Origin: Apus apus
Lineage: Eukaryota; Chordata; Aves; Apodiformes; Apodidae
Assembly (NCBI RefSeq): GCF_020740795.1
Contig: NC_067283.1
Location: 116,007,206 to 116,071,205, forward strand
Direction of reading: 5' to 3'
DNA length: 64,000 bases
Position numbers and translations under genes: made by a program. The notes under the pieces were generated by a model. That model worked only from the letters and a program-made list of their open reading frames with translations, ran no database searches and was not told where the DNA came from. This document shows positions 49,287 to 60,164 of this stretch, piece after piece. Position 1 is the stretch's first letter. Each line of letters begins with the position of its first letter.

Positions 49287-50644
49287 CTACAAATGCAAGT
49301 CAGATTTGAGACTTCTTAATAAAGAACGGAGTATCTGTCCAAAATTTTAAAGGAAAAGAAAAGGAAAACCTGGTTTCAGCTGTCACATTCCCTAAAACAG
49401 CACTCTACTTTCTGAGAAATCAGTTTTATACAGCATCTAAAATGTGACTTCCTTGAAACAAACAAAAAAGTTATACCTATACTCTAAAGTGTAACCAGGA
49501 AAGAGTCTGCTAAAATCAAAGATATTACTAAAAAAACTTCCAGTCTTGTAAATTTTCAAGCAGTCAGATAAAGTTATTTGAATAAAGACTGCTTTACTGC
49601 AAAGCCCAAGTAGCTCCACACATAACAGAAGCTGCCTTCCTTCCAAATCAGGACTGATTATAACGTTTAAAATTCAGTGCATACCTCCCAACACCCTCAT
49701 ATATTAGGACTGATTTTGTTCAGGCATTAGAAACCCATTATCTACAACTTCAGAAAAGAAGCCCAAGCTGTGTAAATTAAAAACCACATTACCCAGACTA
49801 ACTAGAAAATTCAAACCATCATTATCCAGGAAGAAAACTGCAAAATAAAACTTAACAGAAACTCTTCATCAGGACACACTGTATTACTGTTGACAGTGAC
49901 CTTCACCACTTCTCCTTTCTCCTTCCTTTAAGGTTTAATCTGCACCTGGCACTGATGCCAAAACAAAGAGCGTGTTTGCAGAGGCTTGAGATTCAGCCAG
50001 AGGAGGAACTCCTTACAACCTAAACTGCATCCAGCCTCTCCACACAGCCTTTTCCTGGACTTTTCTGGCTCCCTTTACAGAAGCAAGCAAGAGCAAACCG
50101 GCACTTTCTGCCCCAACCCTAACAAGCATACCTCATTTGTGTGACTGAAAGCAAATACGACTCAAACAAGAGGGGGAAAAAAAAAAAAAAAAAGAAAGAG
50201 GAACTACCCTGAACAAACGGAGCAGCACTGTCCTCCCTTTGAACCTACTTCTGCGGGCAGTCACCCACAAACACTGTGGCCTTCAACGACCACCGAACGT
50301 TTCCTAGCACTCAGGGGACCCAGCCAGGCGCGGAGGCGGGGAGGGTCGGCAGCAGCGGTGACGGGAGAACGCAGGCTGCGCAAGCCAGACGAAAGGCCGA
50401 GGAGCCTGGGGCAAAAGAGAGGGGGGGAGGACGGCCCTTGGCTGTTCCCCTACCCCTTCCTGCACAGGCCCGCACGCCCGGCCGCCTCCCGACACGCCTG
50501 CGAGCGCCCAAAACGCCGAGGAAGTCGCGGCGCCAGGAGCGTGTCACACCACCCCGGGCCCGCCACAACCCCCCTGAGCGGCCCTGCAGCGGCTCGCCCC
50601 CCGCCCCGGGGGCCCCCAACCCGCCCGGGGCAGCTCCCACTCAC
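49287..50644 (-). other. ATP6V1H: ATP6V1H intron 1
   Basis: 1.36 kb. The right 350 bp is the downstream half of the CpG island; the rest is AT-rich with an A-run near 50176. No other gene or repeat recognised. Confidence 0.6.
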
Positions 50645-50800
50645 CGCAGGGGCACGGCCAGCGGGTGAGGGCCGCGGGAGGCGGGAGGAAGGCCGCGGGA
50701 GGCGGGAGGAAGGCCGCGGGAGGCGGGAGGAAGGCTGACGGCCCCCCCGGGCAGCCCGCGCCCCCGAAGGCCGCGCCGCCGCCGCCGCGCTCCGTTACAG
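50645..50800 (-). other. ATP6V1H: inferred non-coding exon 1 of ATP6V1H
   Basis: A donor of perfect consensus, CCTGCG|GTGAGTGGG on the minus strand, has its intron start at 50644 inside the CpG island. Exon 2 carries only 23 nt of 5' UTR after an AG acceptor, so an upstream non-coding exon is required. The right limit, the transcription start, is a guess. The exon would include the three 21-bp repeats at 50671-50733. Confidence 0.55.
50671..50733. repeat. 21-bp tandem repeat, 3 exact copies
   Basis: Units start at 50671, 50692 and 50713, each GCCGCGGGAGGCGGGAGGAA plus G. On the gene strand it is pyrimidine-rich (CTTCCTCCCGCCTCCCGCGG) and probably lies in the 5' UTR exon of ATP6V1H. Confidence 0.9.
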
Positions 50801-50820
50801 CCGCTCCGCAGCCGCCCGCG

Positions 50821-50828
50821 TCATGTGA
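50821..50828 (-). promoter_or_regulatory. MITF/TFE-type M-box palindrome
   Basis: On the minus strand it reads TCACATGA, an 8-bp E-box motif preferred by the MITF/TFEB/TFE3 family. These factors are known to drive V-ATPase and lysosomal genes (the related CLEAR motif has core CACGTG). It lies just upstream of the inferred exon 1. A second E-box, CACCTG, lies at 50836-50841. Function is inferred from sequence and gene identity only. Confidence 0.55.
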
Positions 50829-50869
50829 TGCCGCTCACCTGACCGCCACGGCGGCCTCCGAGGGACAGC

Positions 50870-50896
50870 CCGCCCCGCCCCGCCCCGCCCCGCCCG
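50870..50896 (-). promoter_or_regulatory. Sp1/KLF GC-box array
   Basis: Head-to-tail CCGCC/CCCGCC units, reading GGGGCGGGG repeatedly on the gene strand. It is about 70-100 bp upstream of the inferred start region, a typical position for Sp1-driven TATA-less promoters. Confidence 0.6.
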
Positions 50897-50969
50897 GCGG
50901 CCGTTGGTGGCGGCGGCCGTTGGTGGCGGCGGCCGTTGGTGGCGGCGGCCGTTGGTGGCGGCGGCCGTT
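50897..50969. repeat. 16-bp tandem repeat, about 4.5 copies
   Basis: The core CCGTTGGTGGCGGCGG recurs with CCGTT at 50901, 50917, 50933, 50949 and 50965. Each unit holds CAACGG on the gene strand, which fits the MYB-core consensus. It may be a length-variable promoter minisatellite. Confidence 0.9.
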
Positions 50970-51094
50970 AGGGCGGGGCGGCCCCGCGGGGCTGTGCGTG
51001 CCTGGCGGGCGGCGGGGGCTGCGGGACCGACCGGCTGGCGGCACGGGTCTGTGGGCTGCACGCTTAAACGTCTGCATGCGGATATAGGTGTATA

Positions 51095-51835
51095 TGGAGT
51101 TCGACAAGGCCGAGCGCAAGGTCTCTGTACGTGGGGCAGGGCAGAAATACAGGCTGGGGGGAGAAGGGGTTGAGAACTGCCTTGAGGAAAAAGGCTCGGG
51201 GGTGTTGGTTGATGAGAAGCTCGGCAGGAGCTGGCAACGTGCGCTTGCAGCCCAGAAAGCCGGCTGTGTGCTGGGCTGCGTCAAAAGAGGCCTGGCCGGC
51301 AGGTGGAGAGAGGGGATTGTCCACTCTCGTGAGACCCCACCTGGACTTCTGTGCCCAGGAGTACCCAACACAAGAAGGACATGGAGCTGTTGGAGAGGGT
51401 CCAGAGGAGGGCCACGAAGATGATGAGAGACCTGGAGGACCTCTGCTATGAAGACAGGCTGAGAGAGTTGGGGCTGTTCAGCCTGGAGAAGAGAAGGCTC
51501 CAGAGAGACCTCATAGCAGCCTTCCAGTGCCTGAAGGGGCTACAGGAAAGATGGGGAGAGGCTTTTTTTACAAGGGCATGTAGTGGTATGACGAAGGGAA
51601 ATGGTCTTAAGCTGAAAGAATGTACTTTTAGGTTAGATGTTAGGAAGAAATTATTTTGTGTGAGGGTGGTGAAGCCCTGGAACAGGTTGCCCTGTGGATG
51701 CCCCCTCCCTGGAAGAGTTCAAGGCCACGCTGGATGGGGCTTTTGAGCAACCTGGTCTAGTGGAAAGTGTCCCTGCCCATGCAGAGAGGTTTGAACTAGA
51801 ATATTTTTAAGGTCCAAACCATTCTGTGATTTTAT
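51095..51835 (+). mobile_element. CR1 LINE 3' fragment next to the CpG promoter
   Basis: About 740 bp. It reads KYRLGGEGVENCLEEKGSGV LVDEKLGRSW, VQRRATKMMRDLEDLCYEDR, RRLQRDLIAAFQCLKG and LKECTFRLDVRKK. The tail has GTCCCTGCCCATGCAGAGAG and ends ATTCTGTGATTTTATG. It is heavily frame-shifted. It lies about 100-150 bp upstream of the GC-rich promoter block and points away from ATP6V1H. Confidence 0.92.
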
Positions 51836-52400
51836 GTAGGGATCTAATCCCATGCTGAGAAGACCAGTGGGAGGGTGCAGCATGTAGATGCCCACTCTTG
51901 CTATTTGCTGGCAATAACTGGCTTGGCTTTTCCACAGGGAGAACATGAAGCTGGCTGGGAAGAGCTGAGAGGCTCCCCTTGGTGCTGCTACCCCTCAGAG
52001 CTAGCTCCTGCAGGTCTCACCTGTGCACCACAAGGGCGAGGGTCTGCCAAGTTGGAGATGGAGCCCTGGGAGGGGGAAGGGTGGGGGAGATGGCAGGCAA
52101 TGCCCCAGGTGCTGAAATGCCTCCTTGGTCTATGCCGGTTTTTTTCAGTGCTCAGCTCTTCCTTGCTTTCTGCCTCTCATGCTGCAATGGTGCTAAGCTT
52201 GCTCTTTCCTTCCGCTGGGAAGCGAGCAGGTGTTCCTGGGCCTCAGCTTCTGGTAGAAAGGTCTGACTGCCTGTTGTCTCACAGCCTGCTGAGCTGCACT
52301 GGGTTCTGTGCTGGGGACACACCATTTCGTTCTTCCAAAGTTGTATCTTCATGGGAGATACACCCTGCACAACAACTTCCTTTTTCAAATACTGGCTGTA
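51836..52400. other. upstream flank, no gene recognised
   Basis: Moderately GC-rich sequence between the CR1 and the repeat-bearing LTR-like element. Open frames such as 51875-52426 show no family resemblance. Confidence 0.5.
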
Positions 52401-52589
52401 TGTGTTGGGCTTCTGTAAAGGACTGAGCTGTTGCTCCGTGGCTCAACATTGTTCTCTTAAACATTGCTTTAGCTTGTGTAAAGGAAGGAAACCTCGGGGC
52501 TTGAACAGACTTTATAAGCAAGCTTGTTGCTTTGGCTTGTATGAAGGAAAGAAACAGCAAAGTTAACGACACTTGTGTGAAGATCCTGT
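52401..52589 (+). repeat. 63-bp tandem repeat, 3 diverged copies
   Basis: The anchor GCTTCTGTAAAGGA at 52409 recurs as GCTTGTGTAAAGGA at 52472 and GCTTGTATGAAGGA at 52535, spacing exactly 63 both times. Flanks of the anchors (TTGC before, GAAAC after) also repeat in the second and third copies. Confidence 0.85.
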
Positions 52590-53035
52590 TAAGCCTGAGA
52601 AGCACAAAAACTGTCTGAGTCAGGAACACAAAGCACAACATTACCTGTCATGGAGACGAAGCACAAAACCACCTGAATCACAAAGGAGGAGGCAATGGAA
52701 ATTAGTCCTGACCCAAGAAGAGGTGGAGAATGGACGGGGACAGTGACTCTGAAAGGGCTGTGCCACAGGAAGGATCTTCCCCACTGACTGCAGCAACCGG
52801 ACCTCTGGGACGCTGCTGAATCCATCGTAGTAACTATCCTATCTCTTGCAATTCTCAGTATTTCTGCTTTCTCCCCTCCTGTCTGTCTTTCTCTCTGCCG
52901 TATCCACCTCAATGACCTTTATTCTGGAACTTCAATAAAGTTTGGTGTGTACATGACATCTTACTTTGTTTGTGTCTCAGTTTCACCACTGGGATCATTT
53001 CAAATCTAGTTGCTCGGGACAGCTTTGTCTCTACA
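52401..53035 (+). mobile_element. probable ERV LTR (U3 repeats, poly(A) signal)
   Basis: The left part has three 63-bp tandem repeats. The right part has an AATAAA at 52934-52939, a following GT-rich stretch, and the terminal GGGACAGCTTTGTCTCTACA ending at 53035. This is the layout of an LTR: U3 enhancer repeats, then R, then U5. I recall this 3' part from avian class II LTRs, but the left border and target duplication were not found. Confidence 0.5.
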
Positions 53036-56000
53036 AGCAAAATAAGCAGGAAAACCTTTCAGACTAAAAGCCCAAAACCCACAGGCTTAAAATTTCCATG
53101 TTTCTGAGAAAAAGCTTCTGTCTTCAGCTGCTGAGTGAAGTTTTCCAGTCATGCTGTGATGAAGTGCATGAACATATCACCCCTAGTCAGAAATCATCCT
53201 GAAGAGTAATTCTGCCAACATATAAAGAGTAAAGGCAGAGAGGGGATAAATAGGTCAGAGGGTTTTGTATGTGAGCAGATCAGGACAGCCGGAGTCGAGC
53301 TGGCCTGGAGGTGTTTGCAGTTAACTTATAATTTTGTTAAGCTCTGTGTATTTTCCATTTAAAGGATAAACTGTTACTTATATTCTACCAGGCCAGTACC
53401 CCAGTTAGTGGTTTTTAACTCAAGGAGCATCTTCATTACTATACCACCCATTAATTATACTTCCTCCATAAAATCTTTTTCCTTTAAAATTCATAATACC
53501 AAAAAACTGTTGATTTCTTATAACATGACCACTGAGCTTAAATCCCAGGCACAGTTCAAGCAACGCCTCTTGTATTTCTTTATGCTTTAGTGGAAGAAAG
53601 CTCTCTAAGCCATGTGCACACTCTGTGTCATGTAGTCTGCAATAAACACATCTGTTAATGTGATTCTTTGAACTTTCTAGCACACAGGGCTTTGTGGTTT
53701 AATCTGATACGTGTGTGTTCTTGCAGGTTGCTCACATATATTGGTAATAAACGCTTACACAACTCCTGATCTCTAGCACAGAAATCTCCATGAAACCTTT
53801 GTGTTACTTTGAGAGTTTTGGTTTCAGGGCTCAGAGAGAGGATTAGGCCTTATTTTAACCAGTTCCTCTTTTACGAGTGCAACATTCTGCATTTCCTGCT
53901 TCTGCTCTGCCTTTTTATGGTATGTCTCACTCACTGCTCCTCTTTTAAGTTCTGGCATCAGGCACCCAGAATAAACATACTCGCCTCTTCCACAGTCATT
54001 TCAAATCACATTACCAATGATGATATGTCTGACTCTGCTCATAAAGAATCCAAAGCACAAGATAATCTGAACAAGGACTGAGGCATTTTAAAGGAAGACA
54101 TCAAAGGCCTGCACAAGCTCCTGTTAAGTCCTTACCTAACCCAGAGGCACTCTAGCCTTTCCTTCCTTGAAACTTCCTCAGCTGACCACAATGGTGCTAC
54201 TGCCCAAACCACAAAGTGTCCCAGCACTGAAAACACTGATAACTTGGTGCTGTCTCTCACCTAAGCCAGACATGCTGTTCTTCCACTTTCACACTTCAAA
54301 GCTCAACAATAGCTCTTCTCAGAGCTCAGTAGACCCATGGAAACTGGATTAGAACCTCTGAAAGTGCAGTTCCAGATACCAGTTTTAGGACACAAAGAGT
54401 GTTGCTCCCCATCCTGTGCCTACCACAAATACTTGCCTAGGCACGCAAAACCGTTTCTTCTGCTGGGGATCACCTCTTTTCAGGAAATCATCCAAAACAT
54501 TGGAGCGTAGTCTGCTTTGCATGGCTTATTTCCCCCACACTTCAGCACACTTCTGGCTTAACCTGAGCACCAGTACCTGAATACTTTAGCTGAACCCGAG
54601 TACAAGCATACATAGGATTATTATTCATTTCCGGCCCCTGCTCCCAGTAGTGTTCAGTACTTTATAGTACACAGTGTTCATGTGAGAAAAAAATTAGTGG
54701 TTTCAATTAGGTGCCAATGTGTTCTCATCTTTGGATCGTGCTTTAGGTCATCAGTGATCCTGTTTTTTTCACAGCAGACTTTTTTGCCTAATTGCACCAC
54801 CTGCAAGAGTCTAGCACCCTCCCTTCAATCTGGCTAAAAAAAGACAGTTTACTATTTGCAGTTGAAATTTTGATACTACAGCAACATGATCATTTTCTAT
54901 AGAAAAGAGGTTGAAAAGCTGTGATTTGGCATGTTGACTTTGTGATAAAGGGCAGACTCTGGCTTTGTTATTCATTCCACAGGTGGTTGAGTGGCTACAG
55001 CAACAAATATTTTCCTGGAACGTTTCTGTAGCCTTGGAGTGAGGCATAAAGGCTGGAATTATGCATCTGCTGAATTAGCAGAAAGCAAAATGCACAGAGA
55101 GGAGAAATAATTGTAATAGTAATTAATTTCATGGATTAATTACAGCAGTTCTAGAGGGCATTTAAGGAGCTACCAACAGTAAATATGACATCTATGCCAG
55201 CCAAGTTAATAGTCTCTAGCATAGGAATCTAATTAGTGAACACAATGTACCATACTAGAGAATGCAAACAATATATTGTTCTTGAGTAATAATATGCTTA
55301 ATTTACTTTTTTTTTTTTTCTTCATACAGCATGTAAGGAAATAAATGCAAAACATTAAAAAAGTCACCCCAGCTCTGTAAAGCACATGTCATGTCTCTCA
55401 CCTTTTCTGGGCTTCGTGTGTGTGGACAAGGTTGGTGCAGATAGACTCCACCCACTTGGATTTCCAAGAGTCATTCAGTCAGCCGCATCTGCAGGTGCTC
55501 TTAAAAAATTAACTCTACTGTGTTAAAAGGAAAGGCCTGTGCATTTGTTCATTACCAGTTTTTACCATGCAGACAGGAGGGTCATTGACAGAGTGCAAAA
55601 AGCACCTGGCTGGAGTCTGTGCTGTTCAGCGCACTCAGAAATGTTTGAGAAAGGAGGTAAATAATGAGGAGAATACTTTGCCAGTGACCGTGCTACTCCT
55701 TTGAGAAGTGCACAGTTCAGCTGTGAAGCCCCTTGCTGTGGGTTGGTGGGTACACTACAGATTGACGTGCCTTCTTATCCTCCATCTGCCAGACGCTTGA
55801 GCACATCTGAAAATTTTCTCCCAGTGTGAGTCCCACGAGGCACTCTCAGTATTAAGGAGCTTCATCGCATGGCAGGGACAGGCTTGGAGAAACAAAAGCA
55901 TTACATAGTAATGACAGGAATCTGTCTCGTGTGCTTGCCATCACTATGACAGCAAGAGGCAATCCTTGGCAACCAGTACAAAGCCAGCCTATGTCATCAA

Positions 56001-57133
56001 CTGGAGAGAGCACCTCATGGTGCTTTCTTCATGCTGGTTGATTTCTGAACTGGATCTTGCTAAGGGTTATGATTAGAAAAGTGCCGTGCTCCAATTTTTT
56101 TGTAAGCTTCTATCCCTTAGGATTCAGGTGCTGCAAAGCAATTCACATTTATCTAATTGTAGTTGTGTCAGTGCTTGTCCACTAGCTCCTGGCAGTGCAG
56201 CTTCACTTGAAGTTGCTGTATTTAGATTTCTTTATTGATGTAGGAAACACAGAGAGGAAAAAGAAATTTGTTTCTGCATGCAGGAATAAAAGTCATCAAC
56301 TGCCTAGATCACAAAGAATAAAAATGTTCAGAGTTTAATACTAGAAAAATGACTGCAGATGAGTCATCCTCACAGTAAGAATACAGACAGCTGGATCGTG
56401 AGAGTATTTGTCTGTTCTCCTTTCCTTCTTGTAATAACAGCAATGTATAATTGTCTCTCGTATGTTCTGCAAACTACAGAAGTGTTTTGCACACCTGCCA
56501 TTTAACCTTTCAGTATTCTATACATCACCTGACTGTCTCCTGCATGTCTGTGCAAGTTTTCAACATGTATAGAAGAAACAGCTTGGAAAGTTTATCCAAG
56601 TTGTTTATCAAAACATATTTAAAAGGTCAGGAAAAGTGAACACCCTTCTGTAATTCACAAAATATTCTTAACAAATAAAAAATGGCAAAAACTGTAAAGA
56701 AGGACATTTTCAAAGAGGTACCTATACACTAGAAAAGCACAGAGAGTAGCCTCACCATTAAGAGCTACATTCCTAAAAGAAGTACTTCATTTTACCCCAA
56801 GATTACTCATCCAGGGATTCAGATCAGATTGTCTGAGTCCTCAAGTGTCTACTTTTCCAAGGCTTACAACCCATCCTCCCAGGTAAATGTGGAAAGGAGC
56901 AGCATGTACATTATATAGATGGATGTGAGCCATAGACATGGGCTTCTTAGCATGACTTCTTTCGGCATGAAGCCCCCATGGGTGCATTGCAGGAGTAGGG
57001 TATGTTTCTTCTATCAGAGAACTAAGCACCAGGTTCACTTGGTCAGCAGACCCTAAATTAAACATGTTATTTTTTGGCAAAGGAGATTCTATAGCAGGAA
57101 AGAGGCAACAGCAGAGGAGAAATAACTATGATT
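53036..57133. other. intergenic, no gene recognised
   Basis: About 4 kb. 53.23-53.76 kb has two AATAAA sites (53641 and 53746 regions) and resembles LTR or old transcript ends, without certainty. The rest is AT-rich with a T-run at 55309-55319. No conserved protein frame seen. Confidence 0.5.
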
Positions 57134-57410
57134 TAGAATCATAGAATCATAGAATGCCAGGTTGGAAGGGACCTCAAGGATCATCTGGTCCAACCTTTCT
57201 AAGTAGAGACACATTTTAGATGAGACAGCCCAGCACATTGTCAAGCTGAGTCTTAAGATTGTCCAGTGTTGGGGAATCAACCACTTCCCTGGGGAGATTG
57301 TTCCAACATCTGACTGTTCTCATAGTGAACAATTTTCTTCTCATGTCCAATCAGGATCTCCCCAGGAGTAACTTGTACCCATTACCCCTCATCTTTTGGT
57401 TTCTCCTTAT
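57134..57410 (-). mobile_element. CR1 LINE 3' fragment
   Basis: About 277 bp. On the minus strand the end has three near-repeats of ATTCTATG (57134-57155) preceded by GGACCAGATGATCCTTGAGG. The body covers the last ORF2 codons (TIKSSLDNLKTQLDNVLG-like, degraded). The 5' limit, about 57410, is where the similarity stops. Confidence 0.92.
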
Positions 57411-60070
57411 TTTCATCTCATGGGTTTCCCATGTAATCCCTCTCTTCCAGCAGATTTCGTGTCTACCTCTCCATCAGGGAGGACCTGTGGAACAGGGGAA
57501 TGGGAGCTGCCAAATCCCTTTTTTCTCCTGTCTAAGGGTGGAAGGTTGTCACAGAAGAGACTTCCTTTCACAGACACACAAGTGACTTTTCAATGTGAGG
57601 AGGTATGGGGTGCTTCAGTGGACATTTTTCCTGAGTAATTTTAGCAAGACCGGCCCACTGCGAACAGGATTTTTACTGCTTCATCTGTCTTTGTTTTCTC
57701 CTCCTTATCTTCACTTTAGTGTGTGTCATTGTGGGAGATCATTATTCTGTGAACATATTTTTAAACAAGTAAATCCTGCTTCCTGCAACCAATATCGAAT
57801 TATCTGGCTTCTAGGACATAGAATGTGGCTCATTTTTCTTTTAAATTAATCAGATACTGGCCTAAAGGGTCTGGTAAAGCTAATACACCACAATTTTGCA
57901 AATGTCATACCAGGCCGCCTTCTGATTGCTCCACCACTTGTTTGAAATCAAGTTTTTCATGCTCAGTTAAGGAATCACACATCATATTTTCAATAGGAGC
58001 AGTAGTTTTAGAAGAAAAATCAAGTCACATTTTATTGGAATAAATACATCTTCAATTTTTCCCCCAGTAGAATGGAATAATGCTATATTGTCAGAAAATT
58101 GAAAGTGAAGCCCTGTGCAGAAACAGGAACAGAAATGGTAGAACAAAACCATCTATTTATAGCTGGGTTTAAAATACTACAGTACATTATTTTAAGGAGT
58201 GTTTCTCTCTGTCTCATGAACACACACTTCTGTATTGGAAGTTGGAGGGTCTCAGAGTCTCCAGCCCCTCTCTGCAGCCTACAGCATCTCTCCTCCTCTC
58301 ACTGTCAATCTCTGCTGCTTTGAGCTCTTTTCTGGACAGAGGGGTCAGCAGCTGAATGTGCAGAAAGAGCACCCTTCTCAGGGAAATTGCTGCAGTACCA
58401 GGTGAAATAAAGCCTACTTCTGGTTTAAAATAGACATTGTAAAAGGTAGGTCAGAAGAGTAGCTTCTTGGACAAAAAAGAAAATGCTGAGCCTCCAAGTC
58501 CTGTGGACAGTAAGTCTGGCCAGAGATAGAAAAGGTGGTTACCTAAACTTCAGCAGTAGCTCTGCCGAAGTCAGACTTATTACCAGAGGTTATGCAACAG
58601 CTTTCTTACTACACAATGACTTCTAGTGCAATTCAGCTTGTCGAGGCAATTGCTGGGAAAAAAAGCATTCTCCTATTATTCTTTTTTTTTTCTTCTCAGG
58701 ACTTACTGAGTTTCTCCGGAAAAAGAGAGATGTGACCAAGGCACCTCTACTTACAAGAGGTGCTATCGTGGCAGATGGTGTTATTCCTACCTTATAGGTG
58801 GCAGATGGTGTTACTACTACCTTATATCTACAATGCTGAATTGTCTAAACTTTTGTCTCTTAGCAGGAAAAAAAAGTTGGGTTAGACATATTTTTCAACT
58901 TGGAAAAAGACGTTGTAAACTTTCAAAATAGATAGAAAATCCCATCAGACACTTTCAAAATGGAAACTCTCTTGGCTCCCTATTTATAGGAACTTCTCAT
59001 TTGGAAGTTTCAGCTGATTCTAATAAAAATACTGATTAAAAATATCAAATTATTAAAACTGGAAGCATTTTGAAATGATGAATATATTAAAAGAGAGTTT
59101 TCTCAGTGAACACTGACATATGCGTGAGCTTGGCTTTTTGCTGTCTCCAGGATAAGGTATTTTAAGATGCTCCTGAATACTTTGTCACTATTGTTTGCTT
59201 AGCTCTAATTACAACAGCATTGCTAATATCCAGAGCTATAAATGAAGCTTAAATAATTATTTGAATGAAAGGTTCGCAGTAATTTATTATTTCTCCTAAG
59301 TCTCCCGTGTTTCTCCTATCTATAATGTGAAAAGCACAAAAATAAATTGTTGAGTGAATGTTGACAAACAGAGGCAAAAGCCTGGCAGCCCTTTATAAAT
59401 CTAAGAGAAATAATCTATTAATAATCTACCTGGAGTCTTAGCTTTTATATTTAGCTTGTCTCTATCCGCAGAGATGGCTGCTGCTCATGTGGTGTTTTCA
59501 TTGGGGCTGGAAGGATTACCAGTAGACCATCTGTTCAGTTGTTGAGAAAAAACGTGATTGACAGGTGCCACTGACCTAAGACAGACTTGGTGCTGCCTGC
59601 AGAGTATAACTACGTGCTGAGTTGCTTTCTCCTTCAAGTTGTAAATGAAATGCATTCACTCTGAGGTGATTGCTACAGCCTGTTTCGCTGACACATATTC
59701 TACTGCTATGCTCCTGTCTTCCTCCTTTTCAACTTACTAAGACCTACAAAGTCGTAAATCTAATCTCTAAGCTGGCACGATGCTGTGGGGATGAGGCACC
59801 ACAGATATCTGAGGGCAGATAATCCTGTTTGTCTCCAGAACTGAGGAGGCTGCAGGAAGAACTGGCAAGCTGCGAGAGGCCCTGACGTTCGCCCACCGGT
59901 GTAAGGACGAGCCATCTCTATGTTGTTGTCATTCAGCCCAATGTCTGGGATTTGGTTTTGTTTCATTGTTAAATAAAAGTGGTGCTTTTCCAAGAAAGGT
60001 CATTATCAAATTGGATTCAGGAACAGCCTTTTTATTTCTCGATGTGGAGGCAAGTTTTGCTCTACTGCAG
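57411..60070. other. intergenic, no gene recognised
   Basis: AT-rich flank. It includes a 30-bp tandem duplication at 58768-58827 (GTGGCAGATGGTGTTA units). No gene, LINE or LTR recognised. Confidence 0.5.
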
Positions 60071-60164
60071 GACCCGCAGCTACCATGCAGACAACTGTCA
60101 AACAAAGGAGACCCTCCAAAATGAAGGTGAAGAGGATATTAAGGCAGCACAATGGATTTTCAAG
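60071..60164 (+). other. candidate orphan exon
   Basis: A good acceptor (TTTTGCTCTACTGCAG at 60055-60070) and a near-ideal donor (AAG|GTAAGC at 60165) bound 94 nt. The frame from ATG 60042 is open right through (SYHADNCQTKETLQNEGEED then IKAAQWIFK). A second frame from ATG 60085 in an ACC-ATG context gives a short basic peptide. The first frame faintly resembles the N-terminus of the long human RGS20 isoform (W-x-Q ... R ... Y-x-x-D-x-x-Q ... NEG, from memory), and RGS20 lies on this side of ATP6V1H in mammals. But the match is weak and the human exon is longer. It may be chance. Confidence 0.2.

Larger units (their letters stand above)
50280..51060. promoter_or_regulatory. ATP6V1H: CpG-island promoter of ATP6V1H
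   Basis: About 0.8 kb of very GC-rich, CpG-dense sequence in an otherwise AT-rich window, exactly where the 5' end of ATP6V1H is expected. It is TATA-less, with Sp1-type GC boxes, as for a housekeeping gene. Long open frames across it on both strands are by-products of GC richness and repeats. Confidence 0.85.

Noticed and set aside
50276-51173. Several overlapping open frames of 60-178 codons in the GC-rich block
   Set aside because: They occur on both strands and all frames and spell out the 21-bp and 16-bp repeats (Ala-Gly-Gly-Arg runs); GC richness lacks stop codons by chance.
51875-52426. 183-codon plus-strand frame upstream of ATP6V1H
   Set aside because: Runs from unique sequence into the 63-bp repeats, low-complexity hydrophobic and Ser-rich composition, no conserved motif; not supported as a gene.
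59760-59993. 77-codon minus-strand frame near the orphan exon
   Set aside because: No family resemblance and no splice or promoter context; kept out as chance.
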